The position numbers and the translations under genes are program-made. Of a DNA stretch of 64,000 nt, positions 30,730-39,206 are shown piece by piece. Below the pieces are notes generated by a model. That model made no database searches. It was not told where the DNA came from and saw only the letters and a list, made by a program, of their open reading frames with translations. The stretch is from positions 1 to 64,000 of the forward strand of contig BNBP01000040.1 of NCBI GenBank assembly GCA_014656015.1. Reading direction: 5' to 3'. How positions within the stretch are numbered: position 1 is the first letter of the stretch; each line of letters opens with the position of its first letter. This DNA is from Streptomyces griseoaurantiacus (GTDB lineage Bacteria; Actinomycetota; Actinomycetes; Streptomycetales; Streptomycetaceae).

Positions 30730-32157
30730 ATGCGCCGTTCGAAAATCGTCTGTACTCTCGGCCCCGCGGTCGACTCCCACGAGCAGCTCGTCGCGCTGAT
30801 CGAGGCCGGCATGAACGTGGCCCGCTTCAACTTCAGCCACGGCTCGCACGCCGAGCACCAGGGGCGCTACGACCGCGTCCGTGCCGCCGCCCAGGAGACG
30901 GGCAGGGCCGTCGGTGTCCTCGCCGACCTGCAGGGCCCGAAGATCCGCCTGGAGACCTTCGCCGAGGGCCCGGTCGAGCTCGTGCGCGGCGACGAGTTCA
31001 CCATCACCACCGAGGACGTGCCGGGCGACAAGTCGATCTGCGGCACGACGTACAAGGGTCTGCCCGGTGACGTCTCCAAGGGCGACCAGATCCTGATCAA
31101 CGACGGCAACGTCGAGCTGAAGGTCCTGGACGTCGAGGGCCCCCGGGTGCGGAGCATCGTCATCGAGGGCGGTGTCATCTCCGACCACAAGGGCATCAAC
31201 CTGCCCGGCGCGGCCGTGAACGTCCCGGCCCTGTCCGAGAAGGACATCGAGGACCTGCGCTTCGCACTGCGCATGGGCTGCGACCTGGTGGCGCTCTCCT
31301 TCGTGCGCGACGCCGGTGACGTCAAGGACGTGCACCGCGTCATGGACGAGGAGGGCCGCCGGGTCCCCGTCGTCGCCAAGGTCGAGAAGCCGCAGGCGGT
31401 GGCGAACATGGAGGCCGTCGTGATGGCCTTCGACGGCGTGATGGTGGCCCGCGGCGACCTCGCCGTGGAGTACCCGCTGGAGAAGGTCCCGATGGTGCAG
31501 AAGCGGCTCATCGAGCTGTGCCGCCGCAACGCCAAGCCGGTGATCGTGGCGACCCAGATGATGGAGTCGATGATCACCAACTCCCGGCCCACCCGCGCCG
31601 AGGCGTCCGACGTGGCCAACGCGATCCTGGACGGCGCGGACGCGGTGATGCTCTCGGCCGAGTCGAGCGTGGGCGCGTACCCGATCGAGACGGTCAAGAC
31701 GATGTCGAAGATCGTCACCGCGGCCGAGGAGGAGCTGCTCTCCAAGGGGCTGCAGCCGCTGGTGCCGGGCAAGAAGCCGCGCACGCAGGGCGGTTCGGTG
31801 GCCCGTGCCGCCGCCGAGATCGCCGACTTCCTGGGCGGCAAGGGCCTGGTGGCCTTCACCCAGTCCGGCGACACCGCCCGCCGGCTCTCCCGCTACCGCG
31901 CGGCCCAGCCGATCCTCGCCTTCACCACGGACGAGTCGACGCGCAATCAGCTCGCGCTGAGCTGGGGCGTGGAGCCGCACGTCGCGCCGTTCGTCAACAG
32001 CACGGACGAGATGATCGACCTGGTCGACCAGGAGATGACCCGCCTCAAGCGGTTCAACCAGGGCGACATCGTGATCGTCACCGCCGGCTCCCCGCCCGGC
32101 GTGTCCGGCACCACCAACATGGTCCGCGTGCTGCACCTGGGCGAGGGGGCGCGCTAG
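30730..32157 (+). CDS. pyk: Pyruvate kinase
   Basis: 475 aa from ATG 30730. Transfers phosphate from PEP to ADP. Barrel motifs: RRSKIVCTLGPAVDSHEQL, GMNVARFNFSHGSHAEH, LADLQGPKIRLETFAEG (B-domain follows at about 70-165), LSEKDIEDLRFALRMGCD, VAKVEKPQAVANMEAVV, GVMVARGDLAVEYPLEKVP (metal and phosphate site), VATQMMESMITNSRPTRAE. The C-terminal regulatory domain starts at about 340. It completes the run Pfk-Pta-AckA-Pyk. A strong bidirectional terminator follows. Confidence 0.96.
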   Translation: MRRSKIVCTLGPAVDSHEQLVALIEAGMNVARFNFSHGSHAEHQGRYDRVRAAAQETGRAVGVLADLQGPKIRLETFAEGPVELVRGDEFTITTEDVPGDKSICGTTYKGLPGDVSKGDQILINDGNVELKVLDVEGPRVRSIVIEGGVISDHKGINLPGAAVNVPALSEKDIEDLRFALRMGCDLVALSFVRDAGDVKDVHRVMDEEGRRVPVVAKVEKPQAVANMEAVVMAFDGVMVARGDLAVEYPLEKVPMVQKRLIELCRRNAKPVIVATQMMESMITNSRPTRAEASDVANAILDGADAVMLSAESSVGAYPIETVKTMSKIVTAAEEELLSKGLQPLVPGKKPRTQGGSVARAAAEIADFLGGKGLVAFTQSGDTARRLSRYRAAQPILAFTTDESTRNQLALSWGVEPHVAPFVNSTDEMIDLVDQEMTRLKRFNQGDIVIVTAGSPPGVSGTTNMVRVLHLGEGAR

Positions 32158-32203
32158 GCACCACGACCGCGCCCCGCGGGCGCACAGGAGCAGGACAGCA
32201 GGG

Positions 32204-32245
32204 CTGTGGCCCGGTACCGCCGTCACCGGCGGTACCGGGCCACAG
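32204..32245. terminator. Strong bidirectional terminator between pyk and the convergent secreted-protein gene
   Basis: Perfect 18-bp stem CTGTGGCCCGGTACCGCC (32204-32221) / GGCGGTACCGGGCCACAG (32228-32245) with loop GTCACC. Confidence 0.9.
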
Positions 32246-32267
32246 TCCGTCGCGGCTCCCGGGAGGG

Positions 32268-33671
32268 TCAGTTGTCGGTCGTGTACTGGCGCAGACCGGG
32301 GATGTGCAGGGTGCCGCCGAACTGGCCGGCCTGGACGACGTTGACCTTGGTGAAGTAGATCAGCGGGATGTTCAGGGGCGGCGGGTTGTCCGGGTCGAAC
32401 GTGATCGGGATCAGGCCGAGCAGGTTGCCGGAGATGCTCTCGGTGTACATGACGGTGTCGCCGTCGGTGATGGTGGACGTCGAGCCCTTGGCGGCCTGGA
32501 CGTGGTACGTCTTGCCGCTCTTCGGGTCGTTGACCGTCTGGTGCAGGTCGCCGATGTCGGTGCCCGCGGAGATGACGTACTTGAGCACCTTCTTGACGGT
32601 GCCGTCGGCCGTCCTGACCTTCACGATGCCCTGGTAGTCGGCGCCCTTGAGGGTGAGCGAGCTGGCCTGGAGGTGCCAGGGGTCGTCGGGCAGCAGCAGC
32701 TGGTTGTCGACGCCGCCCTCGGCGTCGGTGGCCACCGGGCAGTCGTCCGGGTCGGTGTCGGCGCTCTTCGTCGCCGAGGGGCTGGGGTCGGGCGAGCCGG
32801 AGGGGGACGGCGAGGCCTCGCCCGCCGCCTCCTTCGCCTTCTCGGCGGCCTTGTCCGCCGCGTCGCCCGCCGCCTCGGCCGCCGGGTCGGTGACGTCCTT
32901 GACGGTGTCCTCGACCGTGCCGGTGACCTTCTTGGTGGTCTCCTTCGCCTTGGTCGCGGCGTCGTCCGCCCCCTTGGTCGCCGAGGGGGCCGGGGAGGCC
33001 GTCGACGAGGGGGTGGAGGTGTCCTCGTCCTCGGAGCCGTGGCCCGGGGTGAAGATGTCCTTCAGCGCGTCCCCGATGCCGGTCAGCAGTCCGCCGTGGC
33101 TCGCGGTGGCGGAGGGGGACGGCTCCTTCTCGTCCTCGGCGTCCTTGTCGTCGGAACCTGAATCCGACGAAGAGGACGACGAAGACGAAGAGGATGAGGA
33201 GGACGAAGACGACGACGTGTCCGAGCCGGACTTGGAGCCGGTGCCGGACTTGGAGTCCGAGTCGCCGGAGGACGAGCCCGTCTTCTCGTCCGCCTTCCCC
33301 GACTCCGTGTCCTTCCCGGCGTCCTTGTCCGCGTCCTTCCCGGACTCGGCGGACTCCTCGGGCTCCTTCGCGTCCTTCGCGTCCGCGGACTCCGAGGCGG
33401 ACGTGGACGGCGAGGCCGACGCGGAGGCCAGCGCGTCCACGCAGTCCTTGTACTCCTCGGCCGTCAGGCGCTTGGAGGACGTGTGGTCGTCGGCGCTGGC
33501 GAGTGTCGGTGTGAGCCCCATTCCCATGAGGACCGCCGTCGGCATCGCGGCGATCGCTATCGCCTTGCCTGCCGGCACATGGAAGCGGGTGAACAGCGGC
33601 TTCTTCGGGGCCGCATGGCGCGGCCCTGTTCTCGGGGGCGCCGCGATGTCGCGCACCTCGTCAGCGGACAC
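32268..33671 (-). CDS. Secreted protein with long acidic Ser/Asp/Glu low-complexity region
   Basis: 467 aa from GTG 33671 (GGGGGG 5 nt upstream), overlapping the end of the upstream gene by 11 bp. A long n-region precedes a signal-like segment KAIAIAAMPTAVLMGMGLTP ending TLASADD (about 33-62). Residues 80-310 are low complexity: Asp/Glu/Lys/Ser, a run of about 18 serines (near residue 155), and Ala/Lys/Thr/Glu helical repeats. The C-terminal ~150 residues are ordered (DDCPVATDAEGGVDNQLLLP ... PWHLQASSLTLKGADYQGI). I recognise no enzyme. It is the third gene of the DUF6230-DUF6114 operon and is probably a secreted or wall-linked structural protein. Confidence 0.75.
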   Translation of the reverse strand: MSADEVRDIAAPPRTGPRHAAPKKPLFTRFHVPAGKAIAIAAMPTAVLMGMGLTPTLASADDHTSSKRLTAEEYKDCVDALASASASPSTSASESADAKDAKEPEESAESGKDADKDAGKDTESGKADEKTGSSSGDSDSKSGTGSKSGSDTSSSSSSSSSSSSSSSSSDSGSDDKDAEDEKEPSPSATASHGGLLTGIGDALKDIFTPGHGSEDEDTSTPSSTASPAPSATKGADDAATKAKETTKKVTGTVEDTVKDVTDPAAEAAGDAADKAAEKAKEAAGEASPSPSGSPDPSPSATKSADTDPDDCPVATDAEGGVDNQLLLPDDPWHLQASSLTLKGADYQGIVKVRTADGTVKKVLKYVISAGTDIGDLHQTVNDPKSGKTYHVQAAKGSTSTITDGDTVMYTESISGNLLGLIPITFDPDNPPPLNIPLIYFTKVNVVQAGQFGGTLHIPGLRQYTTDN

Positions 33672-34266
33672 GGTACCCCCCGTCCTGGTCCTCGAAGGCG
33701 CGGGCGTCCGCGGTGCCCTCCCCGGCCGGCGGCCGCGCGCCGAACGGCGCGGCCGGCCCGTCCGCGGCCCCCGACTCGCCCTGGGCGGGTGCGGCGGGCG
33801 GGACGGCGCTCTCGCCGTCCGGGTCCTGCTTCCCGGCGCCCGGCGCCGCCTCGGCCCGCTCCGGCTTGGCCTTGGTGGGCACCCAGGAGACGGCCATGGC
33901 ACCGCCGAGCAGCGCCAGCAGGAAGCCGATCACGAATCCGCCGATGTTGGACACCACCAGGGACACCAGGCCCAGGATGATCGCCGCGACTCCGGCGAAG
34001 ACCCTCGTGGCCTTCTGGAACCACATCGTCAGGCCGAGCGTGACCAGCAGCACACCGATGATCAGTGAGCCGGCGCCCGCCGTGGTGGACATGGTGACGG
34101 ACATGGTGCCCAGCTTGAGCGTGGCATACGGGAAATAGGCGATCGGCACTCCGCCGAGCGCGGTGAGAAGGCCCGCCCAGAAAGGCCGGCTGCCCCGCCA
34201 TTTGCGGAAGCCCAGACGCGCCCGGGTGAAGGTCCCGACGCTCTGGACCGGGGTCTCGGCACTCAT
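33661..34266 (-). CDS. DUF6114 membrane protein
   Basis: 201 aa from ATG 34266 (AGGGAG 10 nt upstream). Four membrane helices at about 25-130: FWAGLLTALGGVPIAYFPYA, AGSLIIGVLLVTLGLTMWF, VFAGVAAIILGLVSLVVSN and GGFVIGFLLALLGGAMAVSW. A cytosolic or external Ala/Pro/Glu-rich tail follows (about 135-201). I recognise it as the DUF6114 family, which travels with DUF6230 proteins in actinomycetes. No biochemical role is known to me; an export or surface-display partner of its secreted neighbours is an inference. Confidence 0.8.
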   Translation of the reverse strand: MSAETPVQSVGTFTRARLGFRKWRGSRPFWAGLLTALGGVPIAYFPYATLKLGTMSVTMSTTAGAGSLIIGVLLVTLGLTMWFQKATRVFAGVAAIILGLVSLVVSNIGGFVIGFLLALLGGAMAVSWVPTKAKPERAEAAPGAGKQDPDGESAVPPAAPAQGESGAADGPAAPFGARPPAGEGTADARAFEDQDGGYRVR

Positions 34267-34376
34267 GGAAAACAGCTCCCTGGGTCCGGTGGAAGTACGT
34301 ACCGGCTCGGCCTTGGGCGGTAAGCCGGAAGTCGAAGTCTGCAAGGATGCCCGGCGCGCGGCGCCGGCCGGGAACC

Positions 34377-34407
34377 GGGGTGGGGAAGCCCGTGGCCTCC
34401 CCACCCC
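34377..34407 (-). terminator. Internal hairpin between DUF6230 and DUF6114 genes
   Basis: GGGGTGGGGA (34377-34386) / TCCCCACCCC (34398-34407), extended inward to a 13-pair stem with one mismatch, in the 185-bp spacer. It could attenuate read-through so that the first (DUF6230) gene is expressed most. Confidence 0.6.
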
Positions 34408-34451
34408 CTCGATGTCTCAGTTGCCCGGAGACACCCGTGCCGCAGGAGCCG

Positions 34452-35096
34452 TCAGAAGCACTCGAGCTTGGAGTCCGCGCCGAGGCGCATCTTCAGGCCG
34501 CTGAGCTTGAAGGTGCCGGCCGTGGTCGCCCAGGCCGTCTGCTTGACGCCCTTCAGGTCGGCCGAGTCGGCCTGCTGGGCGAAGCCGCCCGGCAGCGCGT
34601 TCTCGCCGCTCTTGACGGCCGGACCCTTGGTCTGGTCCTTGACGGCCACACCGATGTCGATGTTCTTGAACGTCGCATCGGCGTCGAGCTGGGCGACGTC
34701 GATGTAGAGGTTCTTCGCCTCGACCTTGTGGTTGGCGTCGGGACCGGCTTCGAGACGGAGGTAGAACGTCTTCCCGATGAGCGGGATCTCCGTCTTGACC
34801 GACTGGCACATGTTGGTGATCTTGGCGTTCTTGAACGACGAGATCGCGACGGGGTGAACCGTCTTTTCCTTGCCCTCGGTCGTCGTGTAACCGCTGTCGA
34901 TGCCGCCGTACTGAGCGAATCCCGTGCCCTCGAGGTGGCCGGCACTCACCTTGAACTCCTGGCCGGACACACTGAACGACGCGGCCAGCGCGCCCTGGGC
35001 CAGACCCACTCCGATCGCTGCGGCGGCGGCCACGCTGGGCACCATCACCACAGCGAACCGCTTCCATCTGGTCCCGCCACGCACCTGGGACTCCAT
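34452..35096 (-). CDS. DUF6230 secreted protein (possible cholesterol-esterase-like family)
   Basis: 214 aa from ATG 35096 with the strong site AAGGAGG at 7 nt. Signal region RFAVVMVPSVAAAAAIGVGL then AQGALAASFS (cut about residue 39). The mature part is beta-rich: FSVSGQEFKVSAGHLEGTGF, NAKITNMCQSVKTEIPL, KNLYIDVAQLDADATFKNID, LSGLKMRLGADSKLECF; two cysteines could pair. I assign DUF6230. From memory, a Streptomyces cholesterol esterase belongs to a small novel family of this type, but I see no GxSxG and cannot confirm that link. First gene of a three-gene operon with DUF6114. Confidence 0.72.
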   Translation of the reverse strand: MESQVRGGTRWKRFAVVMVPSVAAAAAIGVGLAQGALAASFSVSGQEFKVSAGHLEGTGFAQYGGIDSGYTTTEGKEKTVHPVAISSFKNAKITNMCQSVKTEIPLIGKTFYLRLEAGPDANHKVEAKNLYIDVAQLDADATFKNIDIGVAVKDQTKGPAVKSGENALPGGFAQQADSADLKGVKQTAWATTAGTFKLSGLKMRLGADSKLECF

Positions 35097-35470
35097 ATTT
35101 CCTCCTTCTCGGACGTACATCTCCTGACCCCGGCGGTCCCCCGAGTGGGCGGCCGGGCCGGGCAGGGATGGGAGAAGTGCTACGTCCTCGGTAAGGAGAG
35201 CGCCTGTGGCGGGCACGGACCGCGCCCGGTTCACCGGCGATCACCCCCGAGCGACAACCACTGGTCGCGCCTGACACGCATCACGCACAACCTGCCGGAC
35301 AGGCTCCACCGGACGGCGGAGACCCCCCTGTCCAGGAGCCGGCGTCACTGTCGCCGGCCCCTGCCCGGTGGGGACCCAAGACGCTCCGCGACCCGGCTGG
35401 CTGCGGGGGTACGGCATTGGACCGAGCGTCGCCGATCGTGGTGCATTCCGGCCGCCCCCGCAAGGGGGTT

Positions 35471-35488
35471 CGTTACTGGCTAGTAACG
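35471..35488. promoter_or_regulatory. Operator-like palindrome 1
   Basis: CGTTACT (35471-35477), GGCT, AGTAACG (35482-35488): perfect 7-bp arms with 4-bp centre. Confidence 0.65.
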
Positions 35489-35602
35489 GCCGGGTAACCG
35501 TGCCACGGCCCGGCGGGGCCGTACGGCGACGCAGGGTTGCGCGGAACCGGGCGAAAAAACGGTTGAACTGCGGACAGAGCCCGACAGGCCGACCCGGTTG
35601 AT

Positions 35603-35615
35603 TTACTCGGAGTAA
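35603..35615. promoter_or_regulatory. Operator-like palindrome 2
   Basis: TTACTC (35603-35608), G, GAGTAA (35610-35615): perfect 6-bp arms around one base. Confidence 0.6.
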
Positions 35616-35627
35616 CAGCGGCCGCGA

Positions 35628-35644
35628 TTACCAAGTTTTGGTAA
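35628..35644. promoter_or_regulatory. Operator-like palindrome 3
   Basis: TTACCAA (35628-35634), GTT, TTGGTAA (35638-35644): perfect 7-bp arms; a variant half-site (TTACC rather than TTACT). Confidence 0.6.
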
Positions 35645-35741
35645 AACGCGGCCGCCTGTGCCACTCGGTCGGCGAATTTTCACCGGGGCATCACAGCGAC
35701 CGGTGTTTAGCGACAGGTCATCAGCAAGTCGCGTAAACCGG

Positions 35742-36716
35742 TCAGAACAGGGCCCGGGCCAGCGCCCTGCGGGCCGCCGTGACCCGGGGGTCCTCGGCCC
35801 CGACGACCTCGAACAGTTCCACCAGCCGCAGCCGCGCGCTGTTCCGGTCCTCGCCCGCCGTGCGCCGCACCGTGTCGGTCAGCCGGCCGAAGGCGTCCTC
35901 GACATGACCGCCCACCAGGTCCAGGTCGGCGGCGGCGATCTGCGCGGCCACGTCGCCGGGCTTCTCGGCGGCCTCCTGACGGACCTTCTGCGCGTCGAGA
36001 CCCTGCACCCGCTGCAGGAGCTCGGCCTGCGCCAGGCCCAGCTTGGCCTCCGGGTTGCCGGGGTCCTCGCTCAGGACGTTCTTGTAGGCGGTGACCGCCC
36101 CGCCCAGGTCGCCCGAGTCCAGGGCGCGGACGGCGGCCTCCAGCATCGCGTCGTAGGGGCCGGCCGGGACCTCGGCGTCCGCGGGGCGCTCGCCGGGCAC
36201 GGCGTCCGGGTCGACGGTCAGTCCCGTCAACCCGAAGCGCTGCTCGGCGACCTGGACGAGCTGGTCCAGGGTCTCCCGGATCTGCTGCTCGCCCGCCGCC
36301 CCCTGGAACAGGGGCAGCGCCTGGCCGGCGACGACGGCGAAGACCGCCGGGATGCCCTGGATGCCGAACTGCTGCATCAGCATCTGGTTGGCGTCGACAT
36401 CGACCTTGGCGAGCAGGAACCGGCCGTTGTACTCGACGGCCAGCCGCTCCAGTACCGGGCTCAACTGCTTGCAGGGCTCGCACCATTCGGCCCAGAAGTC
36501 GATGACGACGGGCACCTCGGTGGAGCGCTGCAGTACGTCACGTTCGAATCCGGCCTCGTCGACGTCGAGCACCAGCTCCGCGGGGGACACCGCTCCCGTG
36601 TCGCCCCGCCGGGCGGCTTCGGCCCGCGCCTGCTCCGCCTTCGCCTTGGCCTCCTGGGCCGCCTTCACCGCGGCGAGGTCGACGACTCCGCTCATGGACA
36701 TGTTCCGTGGCTGCAT
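35742..36716 (-). CDS. Thioredoxin-TPR co-chaperone (CnoX/YbbN-like), WCEPC
   Basis: 324 aa from ATG 36716; GGGGGAGG with 8-nt spacing decides this start over nearby ATGs. The N-terminus is Ala/Lys helical (about 12-38). The thioredoxin domain (about 48-155) has IDFWAEWCEPCKQLSP with C79 and C82 and the cis-Pro segment IQGIPAVFAVVAGQ. The C-terminal TPR-like helices (about 188-324) contain LEAAVRALDSGDLGGAV and NPEAKLGLAQAELLQRV. This architecture matches CnoX/YbbN, which protects proteins from over-oxidation and hands them to chaperonins. The second thioredoxin-fold gene in the window, also with a non-CGPC site. Confidence 0.88.
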   Translation of the reverse strand: MQPRNMSMSGVVDLAAVKAAQEAKAKAEQARAEAARRGDTGAVSPAELVLDVDEAGFERDVLQRSTEVPVVIDFWAEWCEPCKQLSPVLERLAVEYNGRFLLAKVDVDANQMLMQQFGIQGIPAVFAVVAGQALPLFQGAAGEQQIRETLDQLVQVAEQRFGLTGLTVDPDAVPGERPADAEVPAGPYDAMLEAAVRALDSGDLGGAVTAYKNVLSEDPGNPEAKLGLAQAELLQRVQGLDAQKVRQEAAEKPGDVAAQIAAADLDLVGGHVEDAFGRLTDTVRRTAGEDRNSARLRLVELFEVVGAEDPRVTAARRALARALF

Positions 36717-36823
36717 GAGTACATCCTCCCCCTTCCGCGCACACGCGTGGTCCCCGCGTCCGATCCGGGAGAATCGAGCACGAGTGCGCCGGGTCCCCAC
36801 CCGGCGCCGTGGTCGTCGCGTTT

Positions 36824-36840
36824 CGCTACGGGTCGTAGCG
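36824..36840. promoter_or_regulatory. Palindrome in the divergent trx-TPR / TetR region
   Basis: CGCTACG (36824-36830), GGT, CGTAGCG (36834-36840): perfect 7-bp arms, about 106 bp from each divergent start. Candidate autoregulatory operator of the TetR gene or part of the promoter for the trx-TPR gene. Confidence 0.5.
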
Positions 36841-36945
36841 TAACCGGGGCCTGGGGCGCCGGAGGCCCCTCTCCCGGTGATCTCCCTCACGACTTCACAA
36901 CACTGACGCATTGCCGTCGCCGAGCGGCCGGTTATGGTCACTGAC

Positions 36946-37563
36946 ATGCCCTCTCGTCCTCCCGCGTCCCGTCCCTCCGGGCGCCCCCGCAGCGCCGCCG
37001 CGGACACCGCGATCCTCGAGGCGACACGGGCGGCACTGGTGGATCTGGGCTGGTCCCGGCTGACGCTCGGCGACGTGGCGACCCGGGCCGGAGTGGCGAA
37101 GACGACGCTGTATCGGCGGTGGGCCGGGAAGAACGAACTCGTCGTGGACGCGGTCGCGGTCCTCTTCGACGAGCTGGAACTGCCGGACCGGGGCAGTCTC
37201 GCGGCGGACGTCGAGGGCGTCGTACGGCAGTTCGCGGCGATCCTCGACCGGCCGGAGACGAAGACGGCCCTGATGGCGGTCGTGGCGGAGGCCACCCGGG
37301 ACGCCCCGCTGCGGGAGCGGATCCGGACCTCGATCGTGGAGCGGCAGAAGCGGCTGGTCGTGGAGGGCCGGGCGCGGGCGGCGGCCCGCGGCGAACTGCC
37401 GGACGAGCCCGACGCGGGCGCGGCGGGCCGGGCGGCGGACCTGATCTTCGACGTGGTCGCGGGAGCGGTGGTGCACCGCACGCTGGTCAGCGGGCAGCCG
37501 GCGGACGCGGAGTGGGCCCGCGCCTTCACCCGCCTGCTGCTGGACGGCCTGGCGGGCGTCTGA
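36946..37563 (+). CDS. TetR-family regulator
   Basis: 205 aa from ATG 36946. TATGGT (36933-36938) is a likely -10, so the message would be leaderless at this ATG; the ATG at 36934 lies inside that -10. HTH: ILEATRAALVDLGWSRLTLG, then DVATRAGVAKTTLYRRWAGK (about 20-65). The helical ligand domain carries a TetR C-terminal family-11-like pattern (VVEGRARAAARGELPDEPD, ADLIFDVVAGAVVHRTLVSG). It is divergent from the trx-TPR gene. The ligand is unknown. Confidence 0.85.
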   Translation: MPSRPPASRPSGRPRSAAADTAILEATRAALVDLGWSRLTLGDVATRAGVAKTTLYRRWAGKNELVVDAVAVLFDELELPDRGSLAADVEGVVRQFAAILDRPETKTALMAVVAEATRDAPLRERIRTSIVERQKRLVVEGRARAAARGELPDEPDAGAAGRAADLIFDVVAGAVVHRTLVSGQPADAEWARAFTRLLLDGLAGV

Positions 37564-37594
37564 CAACGGGTCCCGCCGCCGGCCGTCCCCGCGC

Positions 37595-37650
37595 GGCGGG
37601 CGGCGGGCCGAGGGCGGCGGGCGGCGGGCCGAGGGCGGCGGGCGGCGGGC
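37595..37650. repeat. 21-bp GC-rich tandem repeat between convergent genes
   Basis: Two exact 21-bp units (37595-37615, 37616-37636) built from GGCGGGC and GGCCGAGGGC, plus a 14-bp partial copy. Non-coding, 30-85 bp past the TetR stop and right at the VOC gene's stop; may serve as a terminator. Confidence 0.85.
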
Positions 37651-37654
37651 GTGG

Positions 37655-38095
37655 TCAGCGGCGGGTCTCCCGGCCGGGGGCAGGTCCGGAGGGGGCGGAG
37701 AGTTCGATCACGGTGCCGACGTTGTCGGTGACGAAGGCGATGCGCCGGCCGATCGCGGGCACGTCCATGGGTCCGCCGACCAGCGGCACACCGGAGTCCC
37801 GCAGCTCGGACACCGCCGCGTCGAGGTCCTCCACCGCGAGGCAGAAGTGGTGCAGCCGGGAGGGGTCCATGCTCCTCAGGACGTCGTCGACCGGTTCGCC
37901 CGCCCGCCGTACGGCGCCGGCGAGGAGTTCGATCCTGACCCCGCCCGCGGTGAGGAAGACGAAGGTCGTGCCGTGGGAGGCGAAGCGCCGCTCGACGCCG
38001 AACCCGAGGTGGCGCGCGTACCACGCGATCGTGGCCTCGAGGTCCTCGTCCGTGACGGTGATGCCCACGTGGTCGTGGGAGATGCCGAGAGTCAT
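37655..38095 (-). CDS. VOC-superfamily (glyoxalase/bleomycin-resistance fold) protein
   Basis: 146 aa from ATG 38095. Two beta-alpha-beta-beta-beta modules: ISHDHVGITVTDEDLEATIA ... FVFLTAGGVRIELL and LHHFCLAVEDLDAAVSELRD ... GRRIAFVTDNVGTVIELSAP. The His in HDHVG, Glu in RIELL, His in LHHFC and Glu in VIELS are the four expected metal ligands, so it is probably a metal enzyme rather than a binding protein. It resembles methylmalonyl-CoA epimerase in layout but lacks that family's context, so I leave it as VOC. Divergent from an MmyB-type regulator. Confidence 0.82.
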   Translation of the reverse strand: MTLGISHDHVGITVTDEDLEATIAWYARHLGFGVERRFASHGTTFVFLTAGGVRIELLAGAVRRAGEPVDDVLRSMDPSRLHHFCLAVEDLDAAVSELRDSGVPLVGGPMDVPAIGRRIAFVTDNVGTVIELSAPSGPAPGRETRR

Positions 38096-38197
38096 GCGGT
38101 CCACGCTCGCCGGTGGCCGGGCCGGGGACCAGTCACGGGGTTTCGTGGGAAAACCTCTACCCCCCTCGGGCGGCCGCCGGGTGACAGACTCGGTGTC

Positions 38198-39097
38198 ATG
38201 AGTGCCGACCTCGCGAAACTCGGCCCCATGCTGCGTATCTGGCGCGACCGGGTTCCGCCGGAGGCGGTGGGGCTGCCCGGCGGTCGCAGGCGCCGGGTCA
38301 CGGGTCTGCGCCGGGAGGATCTCGCCCAGCTCGCGGGGATCTCGGTCGACTACGTGGTGCGTCTGGAGCAGGGGCGTCACGAGACTCCGTCGGCGCAGGT
38401 GACCGCGGCGCTCGCCCGTGCCCTGCGGCTCACCTCGGCCGAGCGCGACCACCTCTACCGGCTGGCGGGGCTCGCCCCTCCCCACGCAGAGGTCCCCGAC
38501 CACCTCCCGCCCGGTCTGCGCCGGATGCTGGACCGGCTCGGGGACGCCGCGGTCGCCGTGTTCGCCGCGGACTGGCAGCTCATCCGGTGGAACCGTTCGT
38601 GGACGGCTCTGCTGGGCGATCCGGAGGCGACACCGCCCGCCCTGCGCAACTTCGCCCGGGACACCTTCCCCGCCGCCGGGGCCGCCCCGGGCCTCTCGCG
38701 GTGGCCGGTGACCTCGCTCGACCGGGCCGCCCTCGAAGTCTCCGTCGTGTCCGACCTGCGGCGGGCCACGGGCCGGTTCCCGGGGAGCGAACGGCTCGCC
38801 ACCCTGGTCCGGGACCTCACGGCCGGGAACCGGCGCTTCGCCGAACTGTGGTCCTCCGGCGCGGTCGGCGCGCACCGGGAGGAACACAAGATCGTCCGGC
38901 ATCCGGTGAGCGGACCGATCGACGTGGACTGCGACGTCCTGACCGACGGCGAGGCGGAACGGAAGATCGTCGTTCTCACTCCGGCGCCTCCGGCCGAGAA
39001 CGAGCGCGGATTCCGGCGGGCCCTCGCGGCGGAGGCCGGCGGCCCGCCGGACGCCCCGCCGGACGCCTCCCGCGAGGGGGCCACGAGGTCCGGGTGA
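38198..39097 (+). CDS. MmyB-family HTH regulator (second copy)
   Basis: 299 aa from ATG 38198; no ribosome site, so probably leaderless or weakly translated. XRE HTH RRRRVTGLRREDLAQLAGIS with VDYVVRLEQGRHETPSAQV (about 30-75), then the MmyB ligand domain: AVAVFAADWQLIRWNRSWTA, DLTAGNRRFAELWSSGAV, HPVSGPIDVDCDVLTDGEAE. The C-terminus (about 270-299) is Pro/Ala-rich. It is divergent from the VOC gene across 102 bp, which is the likely target. Paralogue of the gene at 5519, which faces an SDR remnant. Confidence 0.87.
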   Translation: MSADLAKLGPMLRIWRDRVPPEAVGLPGGRRRRVTGLRREDLAQLAGISVDYVVRLEQGRHETPSAQVTAALARALRLTSAERDHLYRLAGLAPPHAEVPDHLPPGLRRMLDRLGDAAVAVFAADWQLIRWNRSWTALLGDPEATPPALRNFARDTFPAAGAAPGLSRWPVTSLDRAALEVSVVSDLRRATGRFPGSERLATLVRDLTAGNRRFAELWSSGAVGAHREEHKIVRHPVSGPIDVDCDVLTDGEAERKIVVLTPAPPAENERGFRRALAAEAGGPPDAPPDASREGATRSG

Positions 39098-39206
39098 GTT
39101 CCCCGGCGGCTTCTCCCGTCGCCGTCCGAGGAGGTCCCGGGCGGGGTGGGACGGCGGCGGGGGCGCGGAGTCGCGGCCCCGCACCCCGTGTCCCTCCGCG
39201 GGCCGG

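Larger units (their letters stand above)
35097..35741. promoter_or_regulatory. 645-bp gap with three palindromes sharing TTACT/AGTAA half-sites
   Basis: No convincing gene. It lies upstream of the DUF6230 operon (leftward) and downstream of the thioredoxin-TPR gene. Three inverted repeats fall within 175 bp (35471-35488, 35603-35615, 35628-35644), listed separately. 35560-35720 is clearly lower in GC than the flanks. Confidence 0.6.
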
